DNA from: Nocardioides aromaticivorans
Lineage (GTDB): Bacteria; Actinomycetota; Actinomycetes; Propionibacteriales; Nocardioidaceae
NCBI RefSeq assembly: GCF_013408525.1
Contig: NZ_JACBZM010000001.1
Location: forward strand, 744,001-808,000
Length of the DNA: 64,000 nucleotides
Reading direction: 5' to 3'
This document shows positions 7,848-15,936 of this stretch, one piece after another. Numbering within the stretch: the first letter of the stretch is position 1; the number at the start of each line of letters is the position of its first letter. Under the pieces are notes generated by a model. The model saw only the letters and a list, made by a program, of their open reading frames with translations. It was not told where the DNA came from and did not search any database. The position numbers and the translations under genes are program-made.

Positions 7848-8991
7848 GCCGCCGACCCGGCCAGCCGACGAGCCACTCCAGCGGCCCGCGGCGCCCCAGC
7901 AGCGCGAAGACCGCGCCGACGCCGAGCACGACGGCGACGTGCCAGCCGAACGTCCGCTCCTGCTCGGCGGGCCACACGTCCGGCGTCCGCATCACCACGT
8001 GCAGCGTGTAGAGCGACAGCGGCATCGCCCCCGCCCCGGCCAGCACGGCGAGAGCGGCGCGTCCCCACCGCGGCAGGACGTCGGCGAGCGCGAGGGCGAG
8101 GCCGATCACGACCAGCGCGCTCCCGATGGTCTGCGCGAGATCGAAGGGCGTGGCCGAGTGCGGTGACACGACGAGCAGCCACTGCCAGGCGCCGTCGGTC
8201 GGCGTGGTGCCGTGCTGGCTGCCGCTGAGCATCCGCAGCAGCTCGTCCTCGGTCGTGACCCGGTGGGGCACCAGCGCCGTGCGGACCTCCAGGGACGACG
8301 TGCACAGCCGTGACACCGCGGTCGCGACCACCGCGAGGCCGAGCCCGCACGCGGCGAGCCGCAGCGGGGTCCGCCAGCCGGTGAGGTCCGTCCGGCCGAT
8401 CGCCATGCCGGCCAGCAGGTAGGCCAGCCACGGCACCGCCGGGTAGTAGCCGGTCAGCAGGAGGTCGGCGAGCAGCGGTCCCGGATCCACGAACCGCGAG
8501 AAGTCGGGGCTCGCGAAGTCCCGGACGGGCAGGCTCGGGCGCACCAGGTGCGACGCCACCGGTGCCGCCACCAGCCAGACCCCCGCCAGCACCGCGAGCG
8601 GCACGGCGCGCAGGCCGATGAACGGCAGTCCCAGCAGGAAGAGCACGCCGTAGTAGGCGAGGATGATCGCCAGGCTGGTCTCCAGCCCGCCGAGGGCGAG
8701 CCCGAGCAGCGCGACCAGGACCGCCCGGGCCGCCAGGCCGAGCACGGTCCGGGTGCGCTCGCTGCCGCGGACCGGGTGCGCTCCCCCGCTCATCAGCGCG
8801 ATGCTGACGCCCGCCAGGACCGCGAACAGCGCGGAGGCCCGGCCGCCGGCGAGCCACTGGACGGTGGTCAGCTCGCCGGTCGTCGTACGGCCGTCGAGGA
8901 CGTGGGTCGCGATCATGCCGACCAGCGCGACGGTGCGCGCCACGTCGATCCCGACGAGGCGCCCCTCGCGCAGCGGCGCGACCCGGAGCAT
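7822..8991 (-). CDS. Polytopic membrane protein, DUF1624/DUF418-like (acyltransferase-type)
   Basis: A 389-residue integral membrane protein with about ten hydrophobic segments. The opening LVGIDVARTVALVGMIATHV is the N-terminal motif shared by heparan-alpha-glucosaminide N-acetyltransferase-like (DUF1624) and DUF418 proteins, where the Asp and His lie at the start and end of the first helix. LSLYTLHVV near residue 330 is the equivalent late helix. It probably moves an acyl group across or at the membrane, but the substrate is unknown. Its start overlaps the stop of purE (ATGA), so it is in the purE transcript although it is not a purine gene. Confidence 0.7.
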   Translation of the reverse strand: MLRVAPLREGRLVGIDVARTVALVGMIATHVLDGRTTTGELTTVQWLAGGRASALFAVLAGVSIALMSGGAHPVRGSERTRTVLGLAARAVLVALLGLALGGLETSLAIILAYYGVLFLLGLPFIGLRAVPLAVLAGVWLVAAPVASHLVRPSLPVRDFASPDFSRFVDPGPLLADLLLTGYYPAVPWLAYLLAGMAIGRTDLTGWRTPLRLAACGLGLAVVATAVSRLCTSSLEVRTALVPHRVTTEDELLRMLSGSQHGTTPTDGAWQWLLVVSPHSATPFDLAQTIGSALVVIGLALALADVLPRWGRAALAVLAGAGAMPLSLYTLHVVMRTPDVWPAEQERTFGWHVAVVLGVGAVFALLGRRGPLEWLVGWPGRRLRRGVRTG

Positions 8992-9479
8992 CAGTGGCCC
9001 CGGACGACCGCGCCCTTCGCCTCGGCGGCGGCCTTGAGCTCGGCCTGGAAGTCGCTCATCCGCTGCTGGAGCGCGGGGTCGCTCGCCGCCAGGATGCGTA
9101 CGGCGAGCAGCCCGGCGTTGCGCGCACCGCCGATCGCGACGGTGGCGACCGGCACCCCGGCGGGCATCTGCACGATGGAGAGCAGGGAGTCCATGCCGTC
9201 GAGGTACTTCAGCGGCACCGGCACCCCGATGACCGGCAGCGGCGTGACCGCGGCGAGCATGCCGGGCAGGTGGGCCGCGCCGCCGGCGCCGGCGATGATC
9301 ACCGACAGGCCGCGACCGGCGGCCTCCTTGCCGTAGGCGAGCATCTCCTCCGGCATCCGGTGCGCCGAGACGACGTCCGCCTCGTGGGCGATGCCGAACT
9401 CCTGCAGGGCCTCCGCCGCCAGCTGCATCACCGGCCAGTCGGAGTCCGAGCCCATCACGATGCCCACACGCGCAGTCAT
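8991..9479 (-). CDS. purE: 5-(carboxyamino)imidazole ribonucleotide mutase PurE
   Basis: A 162-residue class I PurE that converts N5-CAIR to CAIR in purine synthesis. GSDSDWPVM (residues 9-17) contains the active-site Ser and Asp, SAHRMPE the catalytic His, and [12 protein letters not shown] plus [19 protein letters not shown] the other family blocks (given here in parts). The ATG at 9479 is supported by TAGGCT 7 nt upstream (leaderless). purK lies directly upstream in the same orientation, as in mycobacteria (Rv3275c-Rv3276c). Confidence 0.97.
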   Translation of the reverse strand: MTARVGIVMGSDSDWPVMQLAAEALQEFGIAHEADVVSAHRMPEEMLAYGKEAAGRGLSVIIAGAGGAAHLPGMLAAVTPLPVIGVPVPLKYLDGMDSLLSIVQMPAGVPVATVAIGGARNAGLLAVRILAASDPALQQRMSDFQAELKAAAEAKGAVVRGH

Positions 9480-9486
9480 GGGCGGG

Positions 9487-9492
9487 AGCCTA
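9487..9492 (-). promoter_or_regulatory. -10 element of leaderless purE
   Basis: TAGGCT on the minus strand lies 7 nt before ATG 9479, inside the 34-bp gap after purK. purE may therefore have its own promoter besides read-through from purK. Confidence 0.45.
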
Positions 9493-9513
9493 GTGAGTCC
9501 GGACGACGGCGGG

Positions 9514-10692
9514 TCACTCGCTGTGGTTGCCGAGATCGCCCCGGAACCACGCCGCCGCGTGCCGCGCCCGCTCGAGGCAGTCCTCGAGGTCGTCGCCGAA
9601 GGTGTTGACGTGGCCGACCTTGCGGCCCGGACGCAGGTCCTTGCCGTAGAGGTGCACCCGCAGCCGCGGGTCCCGGGCCAGCGCGTGCGGGTAGCCGTCG
9701 TAGAGGCGACCGACGTCGGGGTTGTCGCCACCGAGGATGTTGACCATCACCGTCCACCGGGCGCGGGGCTCGGGCGAGCCGAGCGGCAGGTCGAGCGCGG
9801 CGCGCAGGTGGTTCTCGAACTGGCTGGTGACGGCGCCGTCCTGGGTCCAGTGGCCCGTGTTGTGCGGGCGCATCGCGAGCTCGTTGACGAGCACCTGCGG
9901 GTTGCCGTCGGCGTCCACGGCCTCGAACAGCTCCACCGCGAGGATGCCGGTCACGCCGAGCTCACCGGCGATCCGCAGCGCCAGCTCCTGGGCAGCGGTG
10001 GCCAGCGCCGGGTCGAGGTCGGGCGCCGGCGCGACGACCTCGCGGCAGATGCCGTCGACCTGCAGGCTCGCCACGACCGGGTACGCCGCCGCCTGGCCGC
10101 TCGGCGCGCGAGCGACGAGGGCCGAGAGCTCGCGCCGGAAGTCGACCAGCTCCTCGGCGAGGAGCCGGACGCCGGCCTCCTCGGCGGTGGCGAGGGCGTC
10201 GGCCGCGTCGGCGGTCGTCCGGGCGAACCAGACGCCCTTGCCGTCGTACCCGCCGCGGCTCGTCTTGAGCACGCACGGCAGGCCGAACGTCTCGACCTCC
10301 GCGACCGAGGTGACCACGGCCCAGCGCGGCTGCGGGGCGCCGAGGCGGGTCATCGCCTCGCGCATCACGATCTTGTCCTGCGCGTGCACGAGCGCCTCGG
10401 GCCCGGGGTGCGCGACCACGCCGTCGTCGGCCAGGGCGCGCAGGTGCTCGGTCGGGACGTGCTCGTGGTCGAAGGTGACGACCGAGCAGCCCTCGGTGAC
10501 CGCCCGCAGCGTCGCGAGGTCGCGGTAGTCCCCCACCTGCTGGTCCGGGATGACCTGCGCGGCCGAGACACCCTCGGCCTCGGCCAGCAGCCGCAACGGC
10601 ACGCCGAGCGCGATCGCGGGCTGGGCCATCATCCGGGCGAGCTGGCCGCCGCCGATGACGGCGATGCGGGGGGAACGTTCGGTCGCTGGCAC
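9514..10692 (-). CDS. purK: 5-(carboxyamino)imidazole ribonucleotide synthase PurK
   Basis: A 392-residue ATP-grasp enzyme that makes N5-CAIR from AIR, bicarbonate and [16 protein letters not shown] (about 10-22) is the N-terminal signature. [13 protein letters not shown] (about 143-155) is the ATP-grasp glycine loop. [15 protein letters not shown] (about 290-304) carries the metal ligands and the family-specific PHNSGH-like motif. GTG 10692 is preceded by TAGGCT 6 nt upstream. Together with PurE it performs the two-step bacterial carboxylation route. Confidence 0.97.
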   Translation of the reverse strand: MPATERSPRIAVIGGGQLARMMAQPAIALGVPLRLLAEAEGVSAAQVIPDQQVGDYRDLATLRAVTEGCSVVTFDHEHVPTEHLRALADDGVVAHPGPEALVHAQDKIVMREAMTRLGAPQPRWAVVTSVAEVETFGLPCVLKTSRGGYDGKGVWFARTTADAADALATAEEAGVRLLAEELVDFRRELSALVARAPSGQAAAYPVVASLQVDGICREVVAPAPDLDPALATAAQELALRIAGELGVTGILAVELFEAVDADGNPQVLVNELAMRPHNTGHWTQDGAVTSQFENHLRAALDLPLGSPEPRARWTVMVNILGGDNPDVGRLYDGYPHALARDPRLRVHLYGKDLRPGRKVGHVNTFGDDLEDCLERARHAAAWFRGDLGNHSE

Positions 10693-10698
10693 GGCCGA

Positions 10699-10704
10699 AG
10701 CCTA
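10699..10704 (-). promoter_or_regulatory. -10 element of leaderless purK
   Basis: TAGGCT on the minus strand, 6 nt before GTG 10692. No purine riboswitch or leader could fit between this site and the start. Confidence 0.5.
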
Positions 10705-10729
10705 GGACGCGGCCGCCGTCGGTGCGGAA

Positions 10730-10768
10730 TCAGGCGGGTCGCTCAGGCGGGTCGGTCAGGCGGTGTCG
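10730..10768. repeat. Short tandem repeat, 13-bp unit, at the 3' end of the orphan DNA-binding gene
   Basis: TCAGGCGGGTCG followed by C or G occurs at 10730-10742 and 10743-10755, with a third diverged copy from 10756 that contains the stop codon (TCA on plus) of the next gene. Repeat units thus supply in-frame stop codons. It looks like local replication slippage. Confidence 0.6.
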
Positions 10769-11082
10769 GTCAGCCCGGCGGGCTCGCCGGCCTCGAAGCG
10801 CAGCCCCTGGCCGCGGATCGTCGTGATCAGCCGTGGCTGGCGGGTGTCGTCGCCGAGCTTGCGGCGTACCCAGCCCAGGTGCACGTCGATCGTCTTCGAG
10901 GAGGTCCAGAAGGTGACCCCCCAGACGTCGCGCATCAGCTCCTCGCGCGTCACGACCGTTCCGGCGCGGGCGATGAGGGCGTGGACGAGGTCGAATTCCT
11001 TGCGCGACAGCAGGACCTCCCGGTCCCCGCGCCACGCGCGACGGGTCGACGGATCGACCCGTACGTCCTGCACCTCGATCAC
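10756..11082 (-). CDS. Stand-alone OmpR/PhoB-type winged-helix DNA-binding protein
   Basis: A 108-residue protein that consists only of the Trans_reg_C effector domain. LSRKEFDLVHALIARAGTVV, then TREELMRDVWG and TIDVHLGWVRRKLGDD (recognition helix) and ITTIRGQGLRFE (beta hairpin wing) are all in the canonical order. There is no receiver domain, so it cannot be controlled by phosphorylation on a receiver Asp. GTG 11082 is supported by TACCTT 7 nt upstream; TTG 11091 is the alternative. A class III cyclase gene lies 106 bp upstream on the same strand. Its targets are unknown; homologous orphan domains occur widely in actinobacteria. Confidence 0.82.
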   Translation of the reverse strand: MIEVQDVRVDPSTRRAWRGDREVLLSRKEFDLVHALIARAGTVVTREELMRDVWGVTFWTSSKTIDVHLGWVRRKLGDDTRQPRLITTIRGQGLRFEAGEPAGLTDTA

Positions 11083-11090
11083 AGAGGTCA

Positions 11091-11096
11091 AGGTAA
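11091..11096 (-). promoter_or_regulatory. -10 element of leaderless orphan winged-helix gene
   Basis: TACCTT on the minus strand, 7 nt before GTG 11082. It indicates the gene has its own promoter rather than depending on the cyclase transcript. Confidence 0.45.
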
Positions 11097-11187
11097 GGAC
11101 GCGGGGTGGTCACCGGAGGGGAAACGGCGAGAATTTTGCCTAGCGAATCCGTTGGACCAGATCCGGGAATTCGCCGAACGCAGTCCG

Positions 11188-12150
11188 TCAGGCGCGTCGT
11201 ACGGCGACCGGCTCGACCACGCCGAAGCCGCGCACCGGGCGCGGCGGCAGCGGCCGCGACTCGATCTGGTCGGCCGGCAGCAGGTCCGCGGTGGCGTGGT
11301 CGACGATGATCCGGTTGCGCCGTGCGACCTGGGTGAGCCGGGCGGCGAGGTTGACCGGCGGGCCGAAGACGTCGCCGAGCCGGAGCACGACGCCGCCGCT
11401 GGCGAGGCCGACCCGGACGTCCGGCATGCGGGGGTCGCGGCCGATGACGTTGATGATCCCCTCGGCGGTGGAGAAGGCCGCCATGGGGTCGTCGTTCACG
11501 AAGAGGACCGCGTCGCCCATGCTCTTGATCAGGCGACCCTGCTCGCGGGCGATGACGTCGCCGCAACGGGACTCGAAGACCTCGACGAGCTCGCCGATCC
11601 GCTCGCGGCTGACCTCGTTGGACAGCGCCGTGAAGCCGACGATGTCGGCGAAGCCGACGCTCAGGTCGGTCGTGTGCGGGTCGGCGTCGATCGCGCGCAC
11701 CGACTGCATCCGGTCGACCGCGGCGGCCAGGTGGCGGCGCCACGCGTAGACGAGCAGGTCCTCGAACCGGGCCCCGAAGCGGTCCATCACCCAGGCCGTG
11801 GAGTCGCCGTCCTCGGCGCCGCCCTGCTCGGCGAACGCCTCGTCGACGTGGTGGACCAGCTCGCCGACCTCCCAGTCGGCCAGCCGCGCCATGCTCAGCC
11901 CGACCCCACGGGCGACGTTGAGCGCGACGTCGAGGTCGATGATGCCCTCGCCGAGCAGGTCGACCACCAGCCGGAGCGCGGCGACGTCGGCCTCCGTGTA
12001 GGCGCGGGCGTCGCCGCGCTCCGGGAACCCGAGGGTGCGCCACAGCCGGCGCGCCTGCGCGAGCGGGATGCCCGCCTGGTCGGCGACCTCCGCCGCGGTG
12101 AGCTGGGGCTCCTCCCCGAGGAAGGTCAGCTCCGGGTCGGTGTCAGACAC
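11188..12150 (-). CDS. Class III adenylate/guanylate cyclase with N-terminal helical regulatory domain
   Basis: A 320-residue soluble cyclase. Residues 1-140 form a helical domain that begins with a MerR/HTH-like segment (LTAAEVADQAGIPLAQARRL) and resembles the regulatory half of mycobacterial Rv1264, which senses pH. The catalytic domain (about 160-315) holds both metal Asp residues (FADIVGFTAL and KSMGDAV), the purine-reading Lys in that second motif and an Asp in LGDVFG. The transition-state Asn and Arg are in PPVNLAARL. All key residues are present, so it should make cAMP (or cGMP). GTG 12150 overlaps the PH-protein stop by 8 nt. Confidence 0.9.
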   Translation of the reverse strand: MSDTDPELTFLGEEPQLTAAEVADQAGIPLAQARRLWRTLGFPERGDARAYTEADVAALRLVVDLLGEGIIDLDVALNVARGVGLSMARLADWEVGELVHHVDEAFAEQGGAEDGDSTAWVMDRFGARFEDLLVYAWRRHLAAAVDRMQSVRAIDADPHTTDLSVGFADIVGFTALSNEVSRERIGELVEVFESRCGDVIAREQGRLIKSMGDAVLFVNDDPMAAFSTAEGIINVIGRDPRMPDVRVGLASGGVVLRLGDVFGPPVNLAARLTQVARRNRIIVDHATADLLPADQIESRPLPPRPVRGFGVVEPVAVRRA

Positions 12151-12664
12151 CTTCGTCGCGGCGCACGCCGGGCCCCTGGTGGAGGTCGTGCAGGAGCTCG
12201 TTGAGCTGGCGCTGCGCGGCCTCGACGTGGGGGATGTCGTTGAGCCGGACCATGCCGTGGGTCGACGCGTCGGCGATCAGCAGGCTGCCGCAGCCGAAGG
12301 GCCGGTCGATCAGGTTGATCTCGATCGAGATGTCGCTCACCCGGGCCAGCGGGATGTCGTGGCCGCGGCGGGTCAGGATGCCGTTGCGGGTGATCAGGCG
12401 CCGGTCGGTGAAGGCGTGGACCGTCGTCAGCCAGACGAGGAAGGGCCGCACCGAGAACCACAGGATGCCGAGGATCGCGAGCACCCACACGATGTAGCCG
12501 ACGACCTGCTGGAAGCCGTCGTCGTCGAGGTTCGCCTCGGCGACCACCCCGATCGCGAGCAGGACGACGAGCGCGAGGATCGGCACGAACAGCGCCTTCG
12601 GGTGCTGCCGCGTGCTCAGGATCAGTCGCTCACCGGGGTTGAGCAGCTTCTTCGAGATGGCCAC
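12143..12664 (-). CDS. Bacterial PH-domain membrane protein (Rv3278c-like)
   Basis: A 173-residue protein with two transmembrane helices (about residues 26-45 and 55-75) followed by a bacterial PH domain (bPH2): HAFTDRRLITRNGILTRRG, then DIPLARVSDISIE and FGCGSLLIAD, in the usual strand order. The position next to birA matches mycobacterial Rv3278c, a conserved membrane protein of unknown function. The start GTG 12664 encodes MAISKKLLNPGE. It is the first gene before the cyclase and shares an 8-nt overlap with it, which suggests joint expression. Confidence 0.85.
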   Translation of the reverse strand: MAISKKLLNPGERLILSTRQHPKALFVPILALVVLLAIGVVAEANLDDDGFQQVVGYIVWVLAILGILWFSVRPFLVWLTTVHAFTDRRLITRNGILTRRGHDIPLARVSDISIEINLIDRPFGCGSLLIADASTHGMVRLNDIPHVEAAQRQLNELLHDLHQGPGVRRDEGV

Positions 12665-12712
12665 GGGGAGATCATCCCACCCTTCGCCCGGTTCGGCTGC
12701 GCACGCGGCGAC

Positions 12713-13537
12713 TCAGTCGGTCGCGCGCACGTGTACGACGTCTCCGGCACCCACCCGCTCGGTCCCGGACGAGGTCTCGACGACGAGCCGGCCGTCGGGG
12801 TCGATGTCGGTGGCGCGGCCGGTCAGCTCGCCGCCACCGGGCAGGTCCACCCGGACCTCGCGACCGAGCGTGGCGCAGTGGGAGCGGTAGGAGGTGGCGA
12901 GCCGCTGGGTGCCGAGGTCGCCGCCGGCCTGCCAGACGTCGTACCCCTCCCGGATGGCGGTGACGGCCTCGATCAGCACCTGCGTCCGGTCGGGCGCGCC
13001 CGGCGCCGCGACCGCGAGGCTGGTGGCCGTCTCGACCGGCAGTTCGTCGGCCGTCATCGACACGTTGATGCCGACGCCGATGATCGCCGCCGGGCCGTCG
13101 GGGGTCTCGACCCGCTCGACGAGGATGCCGGCGACCTTGCGGTCGTCGTCGAGGAGCACGTCGTTGGGCCACTTCACCCGCGCGTCGTAGCCGAGCGCGA
13201 CGAGCGCCTTGGTGACATTGTGCCCGACGAGCAGCGGGAGCCACGGCCAGGACGAGGCCGGCACGCTCGGACGCAGTACGACGGAGAAGGTCGCGGCGGT
13301 GCCGGCCGGCGTCTCCCAGGTGCGGTCGAGGCGTCCGCGGCCGGCGACCTGGTGGTCGGCCACGACGACGAGCCCCTCGGCGGCGCCCGCCCGGGCCCGC
13401 TCGGTCGCGACCTCGTTCGTCGATGGCGCCTCGGGCAGCAGCTCGAGGGCGAGGCCGGGGGTCTGCCCGAACGCCGCGGCGAGGCGCTCGCCGTCGAGGG
13501 GTCCACGGGCCGGGTGCTGGTTCGAGCCGAGAGTCAC
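12713..13537 (-). CDS. birA: Biotin--[acetyl-CoA-carboxylase] ligase BirA
   Basis: A 274-residue ligase that makes biotinyl-5'-AMP and transfers biotin to the BCCP lysine. The biotin/ATP loop is GRGRLDRTWETPAG (about residues 65-78), and KWPNDVLLDDDRKVAGIL (about 115-132) is the second family signature. The C-terminal domain follows. No N-terminal DNA-binding domain exists, so this is a group I enzyme without repressor activity. Start could be GTG 13543 or GTG 13537; the latter has CAGGGT 7 nt upstream. It is divergent from accD, whose partner AccA it should biotinylate at a lysine near residue 560. Confidence 0.95.
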   Translation of the reverse strand: MTLGSNQHPARGPLDGERLAAAFGQTPGLALELLPEAPSTNEVATERARAGAAEGLVVVADHQVAGRGRLDRTWETPAGTAATFSVVLRPSVPASSWPWLPLLVGHNVTKALVALGYDARVKWPNDVLLDDDRKVAGILVERVETPDGPAAIIGVGINVSMTADELPVETATSLAVAAPGAPDRTQVLIEAVTAIREGYDVWQAGGDLGTQRLATSYRSHCATLGREVRVDLPGGGELTGRATDIDPDGRLVVETSSGTERVGAGDVVHVRATD

Positions 13538-13604
13538 GGGCACTACCCTGTCGCAGCAGGCGCCCTGAGGAAACCCCGGGGTGCTGGAGAACGAGGAGGC
13601 CCCC

Positions 13605-15218
13605 TTGACCGCCCAGCCGCAGCCGGCAGAGATCGACATCCACACCACGGCCGGCAAGCTCGCCGACCTGGAGCGCCGGACAGACGAGGCCGTGCACGCT
13701 CCCGCCGCGAAGGCGCAGGAGAAGCAGCACGCCAAGGGTCGCAAGACCGCGCGTGAGCGGATCGAGCTGCTCTTCGACGAGGGCTCGTTCGTCGAGCTCG
13801 ACGAGTTCGCCCGCCACCGCTCGACCGCGTTCGGGCTGGAGAAGACCCGCCCCTACGGCGACGGCGTGATCACCGGCTACGGCACGGTCGACGGCCGCCA
13901 GGTCTGCGTGTTCTCCCAGGACTTCACCGTCTTCGGTGGCTCGCTGGGCGAGGTCTACGGCGAGAAGATCACCAAGGTCATGGACCTGGCGATCAAGTCG
14001 GGCTGCCCGATCATCGGCATCAACGAGGGTGCCGGCGCCCGCATCCAGGAGGGTGTGGTCTCGCTCGGCCTGTACGGCGAGATCTTCAAGCGCAACGTCC
14101 ACGCCTCGGGCGTGATCCCGCAGATCTCGCTGATCATGGGCAACTGCGCCGGCGGGCACGTCTACTCCCCCGCGGTCACCGACTTCACGATCATGGTCGA
14201 CCAGACCTCGGCGATGTTCATCACCGGCCCCGACGTGATCAAGACCGTCACCGGCGAGGACGTCACCATGGAGGAGCTCGGCGGCGCCCGGGCCCACAAC
14301 ACCAAGTCCGGCAACGCCCACTACATGGCCTCCGACGAGGACGACGCCATCGAGTACGTCAAGGGCCTGCTGTCCTTCCTGCCGCAGAACAACCTCGACG
14401 AGGCCCCCGCCTACGACGAGCAGGCGGACCTCACCCCGACGGCCGAGGACCTCGCGCTCGACACGCTGATCCCGGACTCCCCGAACCAGCCCTACGACAT
14501 GCACGACGTGATCACCACGATCGTGGACGACGGCGACTTCCTCGAGGTCCAGGCGCTGTTCGCGCCCAACATCATCACCGGCTACGGCCGCGTCGAGGGC
14601 CGCCCGGTCGGGATCGTGGCCAACCAGCCGATGCAGTTCGCCGGCACCCTCGACATCGACGCCTCCGAGAAGGCCGCACGCTTCGTGCGGTTCTGCGACG
14701 CGTTCAACATCCCCGTGCTGACCTTCGTCGACGTCCCGGGCTTCCTGCCCGGTGTCGACCAGGAGCACCTCGGCATCATCCGTCGCGGCGCGAAGCTGAT
14801 CTACGCCTACGCCGAGGCCACCGTCCCGCTGGTCACGATCATCACCCGCAAGGCCTACGGCGGCGCCTACGACGTCATGGGCTCCAAGCACCTCGGCGCC
14901 GACATCAACCTGTCGTGGCCCACCGGCCAGATCGCGGTCATGGGCGCCCAGGGCGCGGCCAACATCGTCCACCGCCGCACCCTCAACGAGCTCGCGGCCG
15001 GCGGTGCCTCCGCCGAACAGGTCGAGGCCAAGCGCGCCGAGCTGATCGACGAGTACGAGACCACCCTGGCCAACCCCTACATCGCGGCCGAGCGCGGCTA
15101 CGTCGACGGCGTCATCATGCCCTCGGAGACCCGCGCCGAGGTGGTCAAGGCCCTGCGCCTGCTGCGCACCAAGCGCGAGACCCTGCCGCCGAAGAAGCAC
15201 GGGAACATCCCGCTGTGA
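13605..15218 (+). CDS. accD: Acyl-CoA carboxylase carboxyltransferase (beta) subunit
   Basis: A 537-residue carboxyltransferase, very like mycobacterial AccD5 (propionyl-CoA carboxylase beta). It transfers the carboxyl group from carboxybiotin to acetyl- or propionyl-CoA, yielding malonyl- or methylmalonyl-CoA. The N-terminal half has the oxyanion pair around [11 protein letters not shown], and the C-terminal half has [19 protein letters not shown] (two glycines of the second oxyanion hole) and the final KHGNIPL typical of the family. TTG 13605 is preferred to GTG 13581 because GAGGAGG lies 7 nt before it. GTG of accE overlaps its stop. Which substrate is preferred depends on one active-site residue I did not assign. 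Confidence 0.95.
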   Translation: MTAQPQPAEIDIHTTAGKLADLERRTDEAVHAPAAKAQEKQHAKGRKTARERIELLFDEGSFVELDEFARHRSTAFGLEKTRPYGDGVITGYGTVDGRQVCVFSQDFTVFGGSLGEVYGEKITKVMDLAIKSGCPIIGINEGAGARIQEGVVSLGLYGEIFKRNVHASGVIPQISLIMGNCAGGHVYSPAVTDFTIMVDQTSAMFITGPDVIKTVTGEDVTMEELGGARAHNTKSGNAHYMASDEDDAIEYVKGLLSFLPQNNLDEAPAYDEQADLTPTAEDLALDTLIPDSPNQPYDMHDVITTIVDDGDFLEVQALFAPNIITGYGRVEGRPVGIVANQPMQFAGTLDIDASEKAARFVRFCDAFNIPVLTFVDVPGFLPGVDQEHLGIIRRGAKLIYAYAEATVPLVTIITRKAYGGAYDVMGSKHLGADINLSWPTGQIAVMGAQGAANIVHRRTLNELAAGGASAEQVEAKRAELIDEYETTLANPYIAAERGYVDGVIMPSETRAEVVKALRLLRTKRETLPPKKHGNIPL

Positions 15219-15478
15219 GCGACGTCCAGGAGACCGTCGAGGCGGCCACGCAGCCCGAGGAGCCGGCCCAGCCGCTCCTCCGCATCGTCACGCCCGACAC
15301 CACGCCGGAGGAGGTGGCCGCGATCGTCGCGGTCCTCTCCGCCCTCGGCGGTGGCGCACCCGCACCCGAGCCGCCGCGCTCGGAGTGGGCGAACCCGGCC
15401 CGCCAGGTCCGGTCCACGCCCGGACGCACCCTCGCCCAGGGGCGTGGTGCGTGGCGGGCGAGCGGCCTGCCGCGCTGA
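15215..15478 (+). CDS. accE: Acyl-CoA carboxylase epsilon subunit
   Basis: An 87-residue protein overlapping accD by 4 nt (GTGA). It has an acidic N-terminus, then [24 protein letters not shown], here quoted in two pieces: the strand 'LLRIV' and the helix with 'TPEEVAA'. It ends in a tryptophan/arginine tail ([21 protein letters not shown]). This is the pattern of the actinobacterial epsilon subunit, which bridges alpha and beta subunits and raises activity. Epsilon genes almost always follow the propionyl-type beta subunit, which supports the propionyl/acetyl assignment for AccD. Confidence 0.9.
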   Translation: MSDVQETVEAATQPEEPAQPLLRIVTPDTTPEEVAAIVAVLSALGGGAPAPEPPRSEWANPARQVRSTPGRTLAQGRGAWRASGLPR

Positions 15479-15551
15479 CGGGTCCCCGGCCCGCGGCCGA
15501 TGACCTCGCAGGTCATGGCCCCGGGCACCGGACCGGGCGCACGATGGCGCC

Positions 15552-15905
15552 ATGAACCCGCTCATCGCGACGGGCGCGGCGGCGTACGCCGGGCTCGGCC
15601 TCGTGTCCTTCCTCAAGCCGGGCGTGGTGCCCGCCGTGATCGGCTCCACCGCCCCGAATGCGGACTCGCGCACCGAGATCCGGGCCGTGTACGGCGGCCT
15701 GCCGCTCGCCTTCGCCGCGACCCTCGCGACGAGCCCGGCCTCGGCGACGGCGATCGGCGTCGCGACGGCCGGGATGGCGGCCGGCCGGGCCGGTTCCGCC
15801 GTCTTCGAGGGCCGGCCGAGCGCGAAGATGGTCGGCTTCATCGCGCTGGAGGTGGCCGTCGCCGGTGCGCTCCTGTGGGGCGCCCGGACGCACCGCAGCG
15901 CCTGA
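15552..15905 (+). CDS. Small membrane protein, DUF4345-like
   Basis: A 117-residue protein with four hydrophobic segments. EIRAVYGGLPLAFAA around residues 42-56 resembles the conserved RAxYGG motif of DUF4345 membrane proteins. ATG 15552 has no ribosome site, and CACGAT at 6 nt upstream could be a -10 for a leaderless start, though it is weak. It has no recognised function and stands alone between accE and a convergent epoxide hydrolase. Confidence 0.6.
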   Translation: MNPLIATGAAAYAGLGLVSFLKPGVVPAVIGSTAPNADSRTEIRAVYGGLPLAFAATLATSPASATAIGVATAGMAAGRAGSAVFEGRPSAKMVGFIALEVAVAGALLWGARTHRSA

Positions 15906-15936
15906 CCGGAGCGGCCAGGCGCTGCGACGGGGACCG

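Noticed and set aside
10693..10755. Purine riboswitch upstream of purK
   Set aside because: Only 63 bp separate purK from the next gene and the start looks leaderless; no riboswitch core is visible.
9391..12204. A 937-codon plus-strand open frame opposite purK, the orphan winged-helix gene and the cyclase
   Set aside because: It is the complement of real genes on the minus strand; composition is Arg/Gly/Val/Ala-heavy without any motif. High GC removes stop codons in the opposite frame.
12672..15200. An 842-codon minus-strand open frame opposite accD
   Set aside because: accD has full family motifs on the plus strand; the antisense frame has none.
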